DNA from: Saprolegnia diclina VS20
Taxonomy: Eukaryota > Oomycota > Saprolegniomycetes > Saprolegniales > Saprolegniaceae
NCBI RefSeq assembly: GCF_000281045.1
Contig: NW_008246136.1
Coordinates: forward strand, 133,448-197,447
Direction of reading: 5' to 3'
Length of the DNA stretch: 64,000 nt
The first letter of the stretch is position 1, and each line of letters begins with the position of its first letter. A model generated the notes under the pieces. That model was not told where the DNA came from and did not search any database. It saw nothing but the letters and a program-made list of their open reading frames with translations. The position numbers were made by a program, and so were the translations under genes. Of this stretch, positions 32,670-41,986 are shown piece after piece.

Positions 32670-33185
32670 TTATTCCGGAAGGTACGCCACCAAAAGATCT
32701 GTCGGTGGGCTGCGCTGGCGGACCTCGGACGTCATTTGGACGATCGTGCAGCAAGGGCAGAGACCCGACGCGAGCGCGTCGCCTAGCTCGGAGCCGCGAA
32801 TCTTGAGCGCTCGCCGCACGGACGTTCGAAGCGACGCAATGAGGAGGAGATATCCCAGTAGTGCGACTAGGCCCAGCCCGCGCAGGACGACCGACGACGA
32901 CGCCAGCACTTGCAGGACGAGAATCAGCTCCACAAGCAGCCCCGCACTGGCTAGCGTCGTGTAAAAGCCGCCGCACGCGTCAATGTGCCCCGCGACGTCG
33001 GCGAGCGCAAGACACGGGCAGCAGCACGAGGTAAATCCTATTGGGCGATGATATGTCGCCACCACCAAGGCGATTCAAGTACCGTCCAAGTAGTGCCATT
33101 CACAGAGCGGCAAGAGCGGGCTGCGCCACGCTGTTGGTACGTACGGTGGCGGCGGTGTCTTGGGCAGGAGCGGGTCCGTGTCCAT
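32670..33185 (-). CDS. PLAC8 (Cys-rich) membrane protein, copy 2
   Basis: A two-exon gene of 156 residues. The true first exon starts at 33185 (MDTDPLLPKTPPPPYVPTAW) and is joined across the 45-bp intron 33038-33082 to give LCEWHYLDGFTSCCCPCLAL. The short Pro-rich lead with PPPPYVP is usual for PLAC8 proteins. The two hydrophobic regions (LASAGLLVELILVLQVLASS and LGLVALLGYLLLIASL) and the second cysteine block (GSELGDALASGLCPCCTIVQ, then MTSEV) follow. It shares order and key motifs with the copy at 31845 but is only distantly similar in sequence, so the duplication is old. Plasma-membrane location is expected. Confidence 0.87.
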
Positions 33186-33345
33186 CGTCGTTTGTCAAGT
33201 CGACCGTTTTCGAAGATTATACCAACTTCAACTTGAGTGCTGGCGTCAGTCAACCAGAGATTCAACCTATTTCTTGCTGCGCAAGTTGCATGTTCGAGGT
33301 AGATTCCATCAGCTACAGTACTCACCTAGAGTTTTTTAGCCTTAT

Positions 33346-33792
33346 CTAGGGCAAGAATGCGGCGATGGTCGCGACGAGGAAAGGAAGCGCGCTCACAGCC
33401 GAGAGGCTCGATGCCGACCCGGGCGCAGTCATGGGCGGCGGATTCGTCGTCGAGTGCGAGACGTCGGTGCTGCCGTTCCCACAGCGCGCTTTCACAGATG
33501 CGGCAAACGCACCAAAATCCACGGACCCCACGACGCACGACGGAGCGTGGGTCGTGAGGAGCGGAATGAGCCCTTGGCACGCGGGCGCGGCGCAGATCGC
33601 GTCGACGTCGGCGGCTGTAGGCTCCGTACTCGGTGGCAAAAACGTATAGTTGGTCGCGTATTGACACTGGGACGCCGTCATGATATCAAACGTCGCGCTC
33701 AGTACTGTGAAGTTGCAGGGCGGTGGCGAGGCAGTCGCACTGCTACCGAGGCACGCGACGACGACGACGACCAGCGCAGCCCGAGTTGACAT
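33346..33792 (-). CDS. Elicitin-like protein (canonical spacing)
   Basis: A 148-residue single-exon secreted protein. The start at 33792 gives a signal peptide (MSTRAALVVVVVACLGSSA); an upstream in-frame ATG at 33861 would spoil it. The mature domain has six cysteines in the true elicitin order: PPCNFTVL, SQCQYATNYTFLPPS, DAICAAPACQGLIPLL, APSCVVG and VKARCGNG. A Ser/Thr/Pro linker and a hydrophobic end (SALPFLVATIAAFLP) indicate GPI anchoring. Elicitins bind sterols and lipids and are restricted to oomycetes, so this gene is strong evidence for the lineage. It pairs with the paralogue at 34005. Confidence 0.92.
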   Translation of the reverse strand: MSTRAALVVVVVACLGSSATASPPPCNFTVLSATFDIMTASQCQYATNYTFLPPSTEPTAADVDAICAAPACQGLIPLLTTHAPSCVVGSVDFGAFAASVKARCGNGSTDVSHSTTNPPPMTAPGSASSLSAVSALPFLVATIAAFLP

Positions 33793-34004
33793 CCTCGTCC
33801 AGTTCAAAGTACGGAGAATGGCTATTCCTGGCTCGTCTCCGACACCAAAATAAAGTGTCACCGCTCCATCGTTGCGCTCGTGGCTGGAATTTGAGTGAGA
33901 AGGGGCTTGAGCGACTCAGATAAGGACTCTCGTTCGCGGCGGTGCGCACTCGCACTGGATTGATCTGCAAAATTCTTCTCGTGGTAGATGTATTACGGAT
34001 CCCG

Positions 34005-34445
34005 TTAACTCAAGGCAAGCACGGTGGCGACGACAGCGCCGCCAAGAACATGATTCAAGCGCGTCGTCGACGTGTGCGAAGTGGGTTTCGGCGTCGCGGC
34101 GGGCGGTGCCGTCGTGGGCGCTGCCGTTTTGTTGCCACAGCTTGCGTTGACCGCGGCGGCGAACGCGCCAATGTTGATGGCGCCCACCGAGCAGTTGGGG
34201 ATGGACGAGAGCGCTGGGAGCAGTGGGATGCACGCGGGCGACGCGCAAATGGCTTCAATGTTGGCGGCGGTGGGCTCCTTTGTCGGTGGCAAAAAGGTGT
34301 AGCTGCTCGCGTTCTGACACGCCATCGCGGCGCCGAGGACACTGCCAAACGACGTCACGAGCTTGTTGAGGTCGCACTCCGTCTCGGCGGCCGAGAGCGC
34401 GGCCAAGAATGAAGTGGCAAGAAAAGCAAGTGGTGTGAGCTTCAT
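34005..34445 (-). CDS. Elicitin-like protein (canonical spacing)
   Basis: A 146-residue single-exon paralogue of the gene at 33346. The start at 34445 gives the signal peptide MKLTPLAFLATSFLAALSAA. Six cysteines: ETECDLN, MACQNASSYTFLPPTKEPTA, EAICASPACIPLLPAL, IPNCSVG and NASCGNK. The shared YTFLPP(S/T)xEPTAA(D/N) block and the SVGAINIGAFAAAVNASCG segment show tandem duplication. The linker is Thr/Pro-rich and the tail (LGGAVVATVLALS) is hydrophobic, consistent with GPI attachment. Expected outside the cell or on its surface, carrying sterols. Several NxS/T sites may be glycosylated. Confidence 0.93.
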   Translation of the reverse strand: MKLTPLAFLATSFLAALSAAETECDLNKLVTSFGSVLGAAMACQNASSYTFLPPTKEPTAANIEAICASPACIPLLPALSSIPNCSVGAINIGAFAAAVNASCGNKTAAPTTAPPAATPKPTSHTSTTRLNHVLGGAVVATVLALS

Positions 34446-34646
34446 GGCACGTTGCGCTATGCCGATGCCAGGGCTTTGACCGACGGAGAACACGAAACCG
34501 AAGTCGTTGCCAATCACCGAGTCCAACGGCGTCCAGGGTCCTGCAACGGTCGTAGAACACATCGAATCGATCACATAACTTCATCGTCGGTGTTCAATGC
34601 TGGGATCCACGCATCACCACGGTGTCAAGTAGCAATACGAGTACGT

Positions 34647-35160
34647 TTACGCCGAGATGCCAATGACACCAAAGGCCTTGATCGGGCCGGCGTTGCCGTT
34701 CTGGAGGCTGAGCTCATGACCGCCCTTGCCAAGGTCGTCTTCGTTTTCGTGGATCACGAGCGAGCGGCCAATGACCGAGTGCGGGCCAATGAGCTTGAGG
34801 AGCGCGTCTTCAACGTGGACCTTGGCGTTGCCTTCCTCGTCGACCTAGAGGCAGCCTCGTCAACACCTTGCAGCATGCATAAGATCCAAGTACCTGGATG
34901 TTGCCGAGCGAGCCGACGCGGCGCTCTTCGTCCTCCGGGGCGCCGTGGGCCTTGCCAAAGGGGTTGAAGACACCACCCGTGGACGCGCCGCCGTTGGAGA
35001 CATCGCCAAAGACGTTGATGTGGAGCGCGTGCTTGCCGGCCGAGAGGCCCTTGAGGTTGCCGACGACGAGCGTCTTGGCATCTTCGTTCGACTGGCTCAG
35101 GACGAGCGAGCCATACACGCGGGCGTCATCGCCGTACAAGGTCACCACCGCCTTCGCCAT
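34647..35160 (-). CDS. Cu/Zn superoxide dismutase-fold protein lacking catalytic residues
   Basis: A two-exon gene (intron 34845-34893, 49 bp) of 154 residues with the full Cu/Zn-SOD fold: [78 protein letters not shown] and FGVIGISA. By human SOD1 numbering, His46, His71 and His120 are kept (H47, H72, H121), but Cu ligand His48 is Asn49, bridging His63 is Val64, Zn ligands His80 and Asp83 are Arg81 and Ser84, catalytic Arg143 is Ile, and both disulfide cysteines (57 and 146) are gone. There is no signal peptide, so it is probably cytosolic. It should not dismutate superoxide. The frame is intact and well conserved elsewhere, so it is not an obvious pseudogene. It is not the copper chaperone CCS, as it has no MxCxxC domain. 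Confidence 0.9.
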
Positions 35161-35176
35161 CTTGGTCGGTCAATAA

Positions 35177-35183
35177 GAAATGA
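35177..35183 (-). promoter_or_regulatory. Oomycete Inr motif
   Basis: TCATTTC on the minus strand matches YCAYTYY, 17 bp upstream of the start codon at 35160. An intact promoter element supports the SOD-like gene being expressed. Confidence 0.5.
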
Positions 35184-35624
35184 CAGTATTAATATGCAAT
35201 CCGAAGCGTTGCAAATAGTGTGATTTGTTTTAGTGTTGCAAAAGTACAACACCTTTGTGGCATTCTCTTCCACTCGGTTGAGTCTCAACGCTTTGGCGAT
35301 ACGCCGAGCTTGTGGCGCGAAAAGAGGGGTGGCGTGGACTCGCGTGTGTTTGCTGCCACGGTTGCAACATGATCTCTATTCGTACACTATATCGACTTAA
35401 CGTGCACACGAGATACACTATATCATGGTACAGCTACGGCCCCCAAACCAATCAAGTTTGTTGGTGCAAAAAACAAGTGGGATTTAATGCCTGTGAATTA
35501 CTATATGTCTTGCGTTTGTATGCTCTCACGCGGTTATTCTTTTAAATATTTGCCATATTTTATTGCCTTGTGGAAGCTCAGCGATCAAAATGCATGTGCT
35601 GCGATTGCGATCTTCGAGCGGCGC
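35184..35624. other. Intergenic
   Basis: About 440 bp between two minus-strand genes. It is AT-richer than the genes, with no coding character. Confidence 0.4.
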
Positions 35625-37043
35625 CTAGATGGGCACAACGCGGGTGGCCTCCTCGGACGCCAGCGTGCGTCCGTGCTTGCCGACGAAGCCCAGGCTCGCT
35701 AGGACCGTGCGCTGGTCGTTGGTCAATTTTTCGAGGCCACGCCGTAGCTTGTCGACGACGCCGCCCAGCTTCATGCGCCACAGCTGTGGCGGCCAATTGA
35801 GGTCGTTGTCGGGCACGACAAACGATTTCGGGACGCGGACATGGCCTGCGAGTGCTTTGTAGGTTTGCAAAGCGAGCACCTTGTCCGACCACTCGATGTA
35901 CGGGCTGCGCGTCGCGTCGTACACAAAGCCGAGAGCGTCAAGCTGCGCGCGCTGCGGCGGCGTCAGTCGACTTTGGCGCTGGCGCCACTTGTGCACCGCG
36001 TTTCCGAGATGGAGGCCATGCACGCTCGGCGGCCACAGACTTGCATCTGGCTCGTTTGGTGCGGGGACAACAAACCGGTACGGTACCTCGGTATGGCCAA
36101 AGAGGCGATGGAAGGTTCCCAGCGCGACCAAGTGCGTCTCCATGTGGTGTTGCCGCACGCTCCAGACAAAGCGAACGCGGTTGAGCGCTGCGACAACACT
36201 TGGGTCGAGCATGCCTCGCTTGTACGCTTGGCGCATGACGTCGACGTCAATGGTACGGCCGTGGGCGTCCGATGGCCACGGCGCAGTTGCCGGCACGCAA
36301 AACTTGCTCGGCATGGCACGCCCTATGTGCAAGGACGCGAGCTGGACGAGGAGGCGCTGGCTTTGGAGCGAGATACTCGAGTGCGTCGCTGACGCGCGCT
36401 TTCGCTGCAGTGGTACCAATGGGCTCTCGTACGCTGGCAGCGGCAGGTAGCTCTCTACGATCGGCGGCGGCAACAGCGGGGCCGGCTTCGACGCCTCTGG
36501 TGGCGAGGCTGTCGGCGGTGGCGCACGCTTGCGCTTCAAGCTCCAGACGAATCCGAGCGCAACGAGGTCGAGGCGCCTGGCGTGGTCGAGCGTGTGGGCT
36601 GCTTTGCGCAGCTTTTGAACGATACCGCCGAGCTTGAGGCGCCAGAGCGACCGCGGCCAGCTGGTGTCGTTGTCCGGAACGACAAACGCCGTCGGCACGC
36701 GCAGATGGCCGTTCAAGCGCTTGTAGGTCGAGAGCGCAAGCACTTTATCGGACCATGCGATCGTCGTCTTGAGCCCCGAGAACGCAAACCCGAGCGCAAC
36801 TAGCGCGTCGCGTCGGTCGGGCGGCAGTGACGGGTGCGATTGGCGGAGCTTGTGCACAATGTTGCCCAGCGGGAGGGTCCACGTCTCGCGAGGCCAGCGC
36901 TTGTCGTCTATGGGCACGCTGTAGCGGTACGGCACCAGCACGTGGCCATGCAGCTCCTTGTAGATTGCGAGCGCGCGCACGCGGAGGGCCCACGCTGCGC
37001 CCTTTGGCATCGAGTGCAAAATAGAATTGCAGTGACTTTGCAC
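35625..37043 (-). CDS. Protein of helicase-associated-like repeats
   Basis: A single-exon protein of 472 residues (or 460 if it starts at 37007, MPKGAAWALRVRALA). It is made of about five repeats of 70-80 residues, each with the pattern ALxxYKxLxGHxxVPxxFxV, P..DxxWPxxxWxLxLG, then (I/V)VxKLR and LxALGFxW. Clear copies include LSTYKRLNGHLRVPTAFVVP and LQTYKALAGHVRVPKSFVVP. This resembles the helicase-associated (HA) domain repeats found free of a helicase in oomycetes and diatoms; the match is by pattern only. No helicase motor is present. The third repeat is degenerate. A linker near the middle is Pro-rich (APPPTASPPEASKPAPLLPP). A nucleic-acid-binding role is possible but unproven. Confidence 0.75.
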   Translation of the reverse strand: MQSHCNSILHSMPKGAAWALRVRALAIYKELHGHVLVPYRYSVPIDDKRWPRETWTLPLGNIVHKLRQSHPSLPPDRRDALVALGFAFSGLKTTIAWSDKVLALSTYKRLNGHLRVPTAFVVPDNDTSWPRSLWRLKLGGIVQKLRKAAHTLDHARRLDLVALGFVWSLKRKRAPPPTASPPEASKPAPLLPPPIVESYLPLPAYESPLVPLQRKRASATHSSISLQSQRLLVQLASLHIGRAMPSKFCVPATAPWPSDAHGRTIDVDVMRQAYKRGMLDPSVVAALNRVRFVWSVRQHHMETHLVALGTFHRLFGHTEVPYRFVVPAPNEPDASLWPPSVHGLHLGNAVHKWRQRQSRLTPPQRAQLDALGFVYDATRSPYIEWSDKVLALQTYKALAGHVRVPKSFVVPDNDLNWPPQLWRMKLGGVVDKLRRGLEKLTNDQRTVLASLGFVGKHGRTLASEEATRVVPI

Positions 37044-38152
37044 CAGAATGTTGGTCGAAATGCAAATTTCGGGAAACTGGCATGGGGTATTGCATGGGTC
37101 AACACTTGGCTATTCTCACTCACAGTCCATTGCGCGATCGCATACCTATAAAGCAGAAACACTTGTGCAAAGATTGATTGCGCACGCAGGTGGCCTCGAC
37201 CGCAACGACGTGGTGCTACACGAATCTGAAATGTTCCTTGGGTATCAATCAGAATGGTTTGGTGGACCCAAATTTCGGGAAACTGCCGTAAATCGACAGA
37301 TCAAGCCTCAAAAACATAAGCTTATCGTCGCCAACGCCCGCCAAGGCAGCGCCACCCAAGGGACCAAGACGCCTTGGTATACCATCGGATAGATAGCTCA
37401 TAGTAAGGACATCAATAGGATATTTGATGTCCTTGCTAACACGACCTTCTGGTTGCACGAGCCCACAGGCGATAAACCTCGTCTCTGTCCTTTGTCGGTG
37501 CAGTATTTGATTTGACAAAATGAACAAATTTGCTGCCCAACGACGTCGTTAATGCCATGGCGGAGGTCCACGACGTGAATGCGATCTTGTCGTCAGCCTC
37601 GTTCTTGAAGGTGTCGGCGTTCGCGCCTGGCTCGAGGTATGGCACTCCAGTTACCACATGCGTCTCGTAGGTGTCTATCCAACAACGCAATGTCCTTGAA
37701 GGCAGGCGCAGCCGTCACTTGGGCCTACTTGACGGAGCCAGTCGGCGACGTTGGCATGGTACAAGGAGGTCGTGTCGAGACGATACATAGTGGCGCTGTT
37801 GGTGGACATGGCCGTGGACTTGGCGCTAGAATCCTTGTGCGACCAGACCTTGGCGACTTTCACCCACGTTAGCTTGGGTTATTGATCTATGGTTCTCCTC
37901 CTCGCTCGACGATAACACAACACACATCTCGGTGTGTTGATGCTGCGAAGTTGCCAGGGTCTAGTCGTTAAACGTACATCCTCCATACCCCTGGTACAGG
38001 AACCTCCTCGTGACTCGGGCGATCAATAGTTGGGTGCGAGTCAACGTATCCGAAGCGACCATCCATCCACCTGGACGCACCTGCGTGATGACGCCGCCAA
38101 CACCAGCGTGCAGTCCGATTGATACTCAAAATATTGTGCGGACGGGGCTTCG
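37044..38152. other. Intergenic with repeated motif and gene remnant
   Basis: Upstream of the repeat-protein gene, CAAATTTCGGGAAACTG occurs twice (37063-37079 and 37269-37285). The rest includes a minus-strand gene remnant described separately. Confidence 0.45.
37436..37866 (-). pseudogene. Unrecognised gene remnant
   Basis: Minus-strand protein-like segments lie in different frames: VKVAKVWSHKDSSAKSTAMS and DTTSLYHANVADWLRQ (about 37866-37735), AFKDIALLD, and YETHVVTGVPYLEPGANADT (about 37670-37600). A possible intron explains one shift, but a second shift near 37680 remains. No start or clear end is visible. The family is not recognised. Confidence 0.3.
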
Positions 38153-39653
38153 CTACACGTTGCGCTTGGTCGATGGGTTGCGCCGCGTCGTGCGCATGTT
38201 CTCGCGGCTGCTCGTGGCTCCGTGGACGCAGCCGAGGTGTTTCTCGCACTCGCCGCGGCCGTTGGCAAAGTTGGTGCAAACGACGCCGTCGTCGGCGACG
38301 TACTGGCAGCGCAGACGCTTGTCCGGGTCCGTGTGCGTCTTGCAGCGGCCTTGCGGTGCCACGCCGTGCTTCTCGCAGCCGTTCAAGCCACAGCGCTTGC
38401 GCCCCTTGGCCGGCTGCGACGCGACCGATAAGAACGAGTGCTCCGAGATGGGGGACGCGGCCGGCGTTGGAGTCACGCTGCGCTGGATCGGTGTCGTCGG
38501 TGGCGCCGGCGCCAACAAACTGCGACGGATCGTGGCATCTTCCACCACATACCTACTTGTCCTTGGAACCGCCGCAAGTCGGGGTGTGTACGTACGCGAG
38601 GAGGTCGCTGCCGCGCAGAGACTTGAGGAGCACGACCTTGTCGCCGACATCGAGCAGCCGGGGCGCATACGGTTCTGACGCATATATCGTCAAAGATGCC
38701 GATGCGGGGAGGCCGTACCCAGTCGCACGGTGTTGACGCGCGTGCCAAAGCGGCTCGTGTCCATGACGCGAAGGTTGCCGTGGTAGTCGCTCAGAAACTG
38801 ACAGTGGTCGTCCTCCAAGTCGAGCAGTGCCTGGCGCTCCTTTGGGTCAGTGAAAAGGTTCGCGACGAGCGACCGGCCAAACGAATAGGAACGATGGTCG
38901 GGTCTACAAGGCCAAGTAGAACGAGACACAGTGCATTCAGTCGTACCCGAGGCGCACGATGTCGAGACGTCGCTGCTTCATGGCCGCGGCTGATGCTGGT
39001 GCCAGAGCGTCGCTCACAAGGCGCAACTGATAAAGTGACCCAGAACGTGTCTCGGGAATCGACGGTGGTGCCCGTCGTTGCCGCTTGGCCGCGCGGGACG
39101 AGGCGTCCGACGAGACCTCTCGTTTGTGGCACACTTGAACGTCCGAGTCTGCGTCACTCGAATCAGGCGCCGTCGTCGCGTAGATAGCGCTCTGCGGCAC
39201 CGCGTCACCGACGACTGCGATCTCCACGTGGTACCTACGCGGTCGCGTCAGAGTGGCGAGATACCGAGCACTGCGTACACGACGACGTCGCCACCATAGG
39301 GCGAGGCGAGAATCGCGATGCGGTCGCCGTTGCGCAGCGCATGCGCCGTCCCCGGCGCTAGGTGCGATCGATGACGAGCCGCCTCCAAGCATGTTGCAGT
39401 GTGTACCGAGGTTGACATGGTTGACGCGGACGCCGCGGACCAAGCAGGTGCGGATCTGCAGCGTATTGCCATGGTAGTAAATCGAGGTCTCTTTCTTGTC
39501 TTCCATCGTGCGGAGCGCCTCCCGCTCGACCGAGTCCGTGAGGAGCGGGTCCACGGCCGACCGCTCAATGCACCACGCATCGCCACCGGGGCTACACGCA
39601 GCCATCTTCGTCTCGTTCTCCACATCGAGCCGCTCACCGAAGACGAATGACAT
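38153..39653 (-). CDS. Double FHA-like domain plus zinc-finger protein
   Basis: One gene with about five short introns, roughly 400 residues, that could be mistaken for two or three. The first FHA-like domain starts near MSFVFGERLDVENE, runs through YYHGNTLQIRTCLVRGVRV, and after a 49-bp intron continues NHVNLAPGTAHALRNGDRIA. After a 44-bp intron comes VVVYHVEIAVVGDAV, then a linker with an AAKRQRR nuclear signal and VRLG. A 47-bp intron joins this to PDHRSYSFGRSLVANLF, the second FHA-like domain, with TSRFGTRVNTVRLEPYAPRL and GDKVVLLKSL. The C-terminus has short Cys/His units, RCGLNGCEKHGVAPQGRCKT and VCTNFANGRGECEKHLG, of the type found in WRKY19-like oomycete proteins. Domain 1 lacks the FHA G-R and S-x-H residues; domain 2 keeps G-R. 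Probably nuclear. Confidence 0.72.
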
Positions 39654-40221
39654 CGAGGCCCTTGGCGGCGAAAGCGGCCATGGATGCTACTGTGAGGTAT
39701 ATCGCCTCCAGTCGCAGCGTTGCCATCGTCACGGATTCGAAATTCTGCGATCTTTGTTCTCCCAACCGTACTAGGGTGAACCGGTTCGTTTGACTAGATG
39801 CACTCAACATGAGAAGACCGCCGGCATGATGTCAGCGCACTCGGAACTGCCAGCGACGTTCCGTGGGCACATTTGGTATCGTTTTCGACTGAAAGTCTTG
39901 CGCCGACGTTCGGCGTCTCCCACTGGTCCACGAATGTTGTGCTGGCTAGTGTCCAATCGTGTGGCTAATGAGTGAACTGTGGGCTATACCATGGGGCTAT
40001 ACTAGTAGCAGGTCTCTCTCTACATGCAGGGTCGGGTTTGGGGCTCTTCAAGCCTTCAAGCTCTAGGATTCGTGCAAACGCCATTGTCCTTGCCGACATT
40101 TCAACATTTCGCTCCAGCCAATCTCAGCGCCGTTCAGCTCTGGCTAGAGGGATAGGGTTCCGCGCGAACGTTGGGCTAAAGATAGGCTTTCTATCTGAAA
40201 TCAGCTAGTTGTCAAAACACC
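39654..40221. other. Intergenic, divergent promoters
   Basis: No gene is seen between the minus-strand FHA gene and the plus-strand small protein. Confidence 0.4.
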
Positions 40222-40856
40222 ATGTCGTTCTTTGGGCTTACGTATCTTGGGCCGCAAGGGCCCTTTGAAGGGCTACTGCCGCTGCACGCGTTTAATGCAT
40301 CCGACGTGGCGTCGGCCTATGACGTGGCAGCCCAGCGGGGCCCGACGATCAACCCCTCGGCCTTTCCTGCGTTTGTGCACGCTTTGTACCACTGTCCCAA
40401 AGGCACGAGTCCGCCAGCGACGATCGTCGACCAAGTTAGCGCGTGGTTCCCAGACGGCACGCTCCCGAGAGCGCAGTTTCTCGCAGGTACACCCTCGTTC
40501 CATCAGGCGTTGCCAGCTCACGCGTCCTTCAGGGATCGAAGCGCTCCTGGAGGCGTCCGAAGACGCGGCAAACAACAACAGCGACGCAGACTTGCATGCA
40601 TGCGAGTACAATAGCGGGCTTGCGCTACGCGCCGACAAGTTCAAGCATACGCGCATGAAGAAGGCGCCAAAAGAGAAACACCACGAACCGCTCACCGACG
40701 CGCAGACTCTCGGGTGCGATGGATCTGCTCACTCAGCTCTAATCGCACGTACGTAGCTGGCTCAAAGGCACCGTGGTCAAGACGATTCCGAAAAAGAGCT
40801 GCGAAGAAACCAAGTACGCCTCAGCGATGATTCAATCAGGCGTGAGCTACTACTAA
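40222..40856 (+). CDS. Small conserved protein ending GVSYY
   Basis: A three-exon gene of about 180 residues. It starts MSFFGLTYLGPQGPFEGLL. The first intron (about 40486-40532, acceptor TTCAG) joins FLA to GIEALLEASEDAANNNSDAD; the second (about 40713-40756) joins TLG to WLKGTVVKTIPKKSCEETKY. The end is ASAMIQSGVSYY at a TAA (40854-40856). The conserved-looking hydrophobic start and the basic/aromatic end recall small axonemal or sperm-tail proteins shared by flagellates, but no family is named with confidence. No signal peptide and no membrane helix. Confidence 0.65.
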
Positions 40857-41967
40857 GAATACCAAACCCTTGATTGAGGTTGACAAGAATCGAGTGCAAA
40901 AGACCAACGCGCGGATCTAAACCGCTCCGGTACCTACTACGGTCGAGAAAGTAGCTGGTCGCCGTGGTGACTACCTTTTGGCATTGTGATGGATCGAGGC
41001 TGTGCGTGCCACGTCAGCCAACGCTACGATCGGATCCTCAACGAGCTTTGCGTTCTGGATACTGGGTTTTCGAACCCTGCCTCCGTGACTCACGCTTTGC
41101 ATCCACGCTGCAATTTGGCGCAGCGTTTGGCGGGCAAGGTCTTGGTCTGCATGCATGCCACAAGGAGCTAGTATTAGTGGCCACCACTGCGCCGACGCCT
41201 TGCTGTACCGCAGAAAGCCAAGCGTGCACGGTGGAGTTGTGTGCTTGGTGAGTAGCGGGGTTTGTATCGTTTGTGATTTATCGCCACTGTCCTTTTGAAC
41301 GCGCTTTTTCTCACAGAAGTCTCATGGCCCATCATGATCGTGCTGCACAGCGTGAACGCCGCGACGCTAGAAAATCGAGTCATTGATGTAGTGATGTCTA
41401 CTTCAGTGCAATAAATCGTCATCTCTTTCCCGTAGCTGCTGCGGAACTCTACAGGAGCAGCTTCGAGAGCAGGAGGGATATTTCACCATCCAAACTTCTC
41501 CAAGCGCACGCCCCGTGGTCACAAGTATTCATATCTCAACAGCTATCTCAGCTGTCATAGGTCGCCCGTCGTCTGAATTGCATGCCATTCCGTGCCGTAA
41601 TTCAGTGCTAGCTTTCGGCAAAGTTGGGACCCGTGAAACCAGCAGACGGAGTTTCGCTTGTACTGTAGAAGGGCAGTCAGAAAATCGCATGGTTGTCCAG
41701 CTCAATGGTGTAGCGTGTTCACGTTTACATGTAATTGACATATTGAACTCGGATGCCCCGAGGTCATTATGCTCCGAGGTCGCGTTGTTGGCCGCGCAAG
41801 CGACCGCGAGCGAGGCGACTCTACTCGCTTGTCACGCCACTGCCATGCGATCGTCCCAAGATGCCAAGATAGAGACAATTACGATAAAGTGCACCCTATT
41901 AATAGCGGCAGCCAATCACAGGCGCCTGTCGCCACCATCTGGCGCGGTGTTTCCCCACACGCCGACG
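40857..41967. other. Intergenic
   Basis: No supported gene over 1.1 kb. Open frames are short and contradictory. Confidence 0.4.
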
Positions 41968-41974
41968 CCATTTT
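41968..41974 (+). promoter_or_regulatory. Oomycete Inr motif
   Basis: CCATTTT matches YCAYTYY, 12 bp upstream of the start codon at 41987. Such short 5' leaders are common in oomycetes. Confidence 0.45.
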
Positions 41975-41986
41975 GTCGCGCCCGGC

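Noticed and set aside
34647-35160. Copper chaperone for SOD (CCS)
   Set aside because: CCS has an N-terminal MxCxxC heavy-metal domain and a C-terminal CxC; this protein starts directly with the SOD fold and has neither.
39240-39420. Frameshift in the FHA gene
   Set aside because: A 49-bp and a 44-bp GT/AG intron restore one frame and complete the last FHA strands, so no frameshift is needed.
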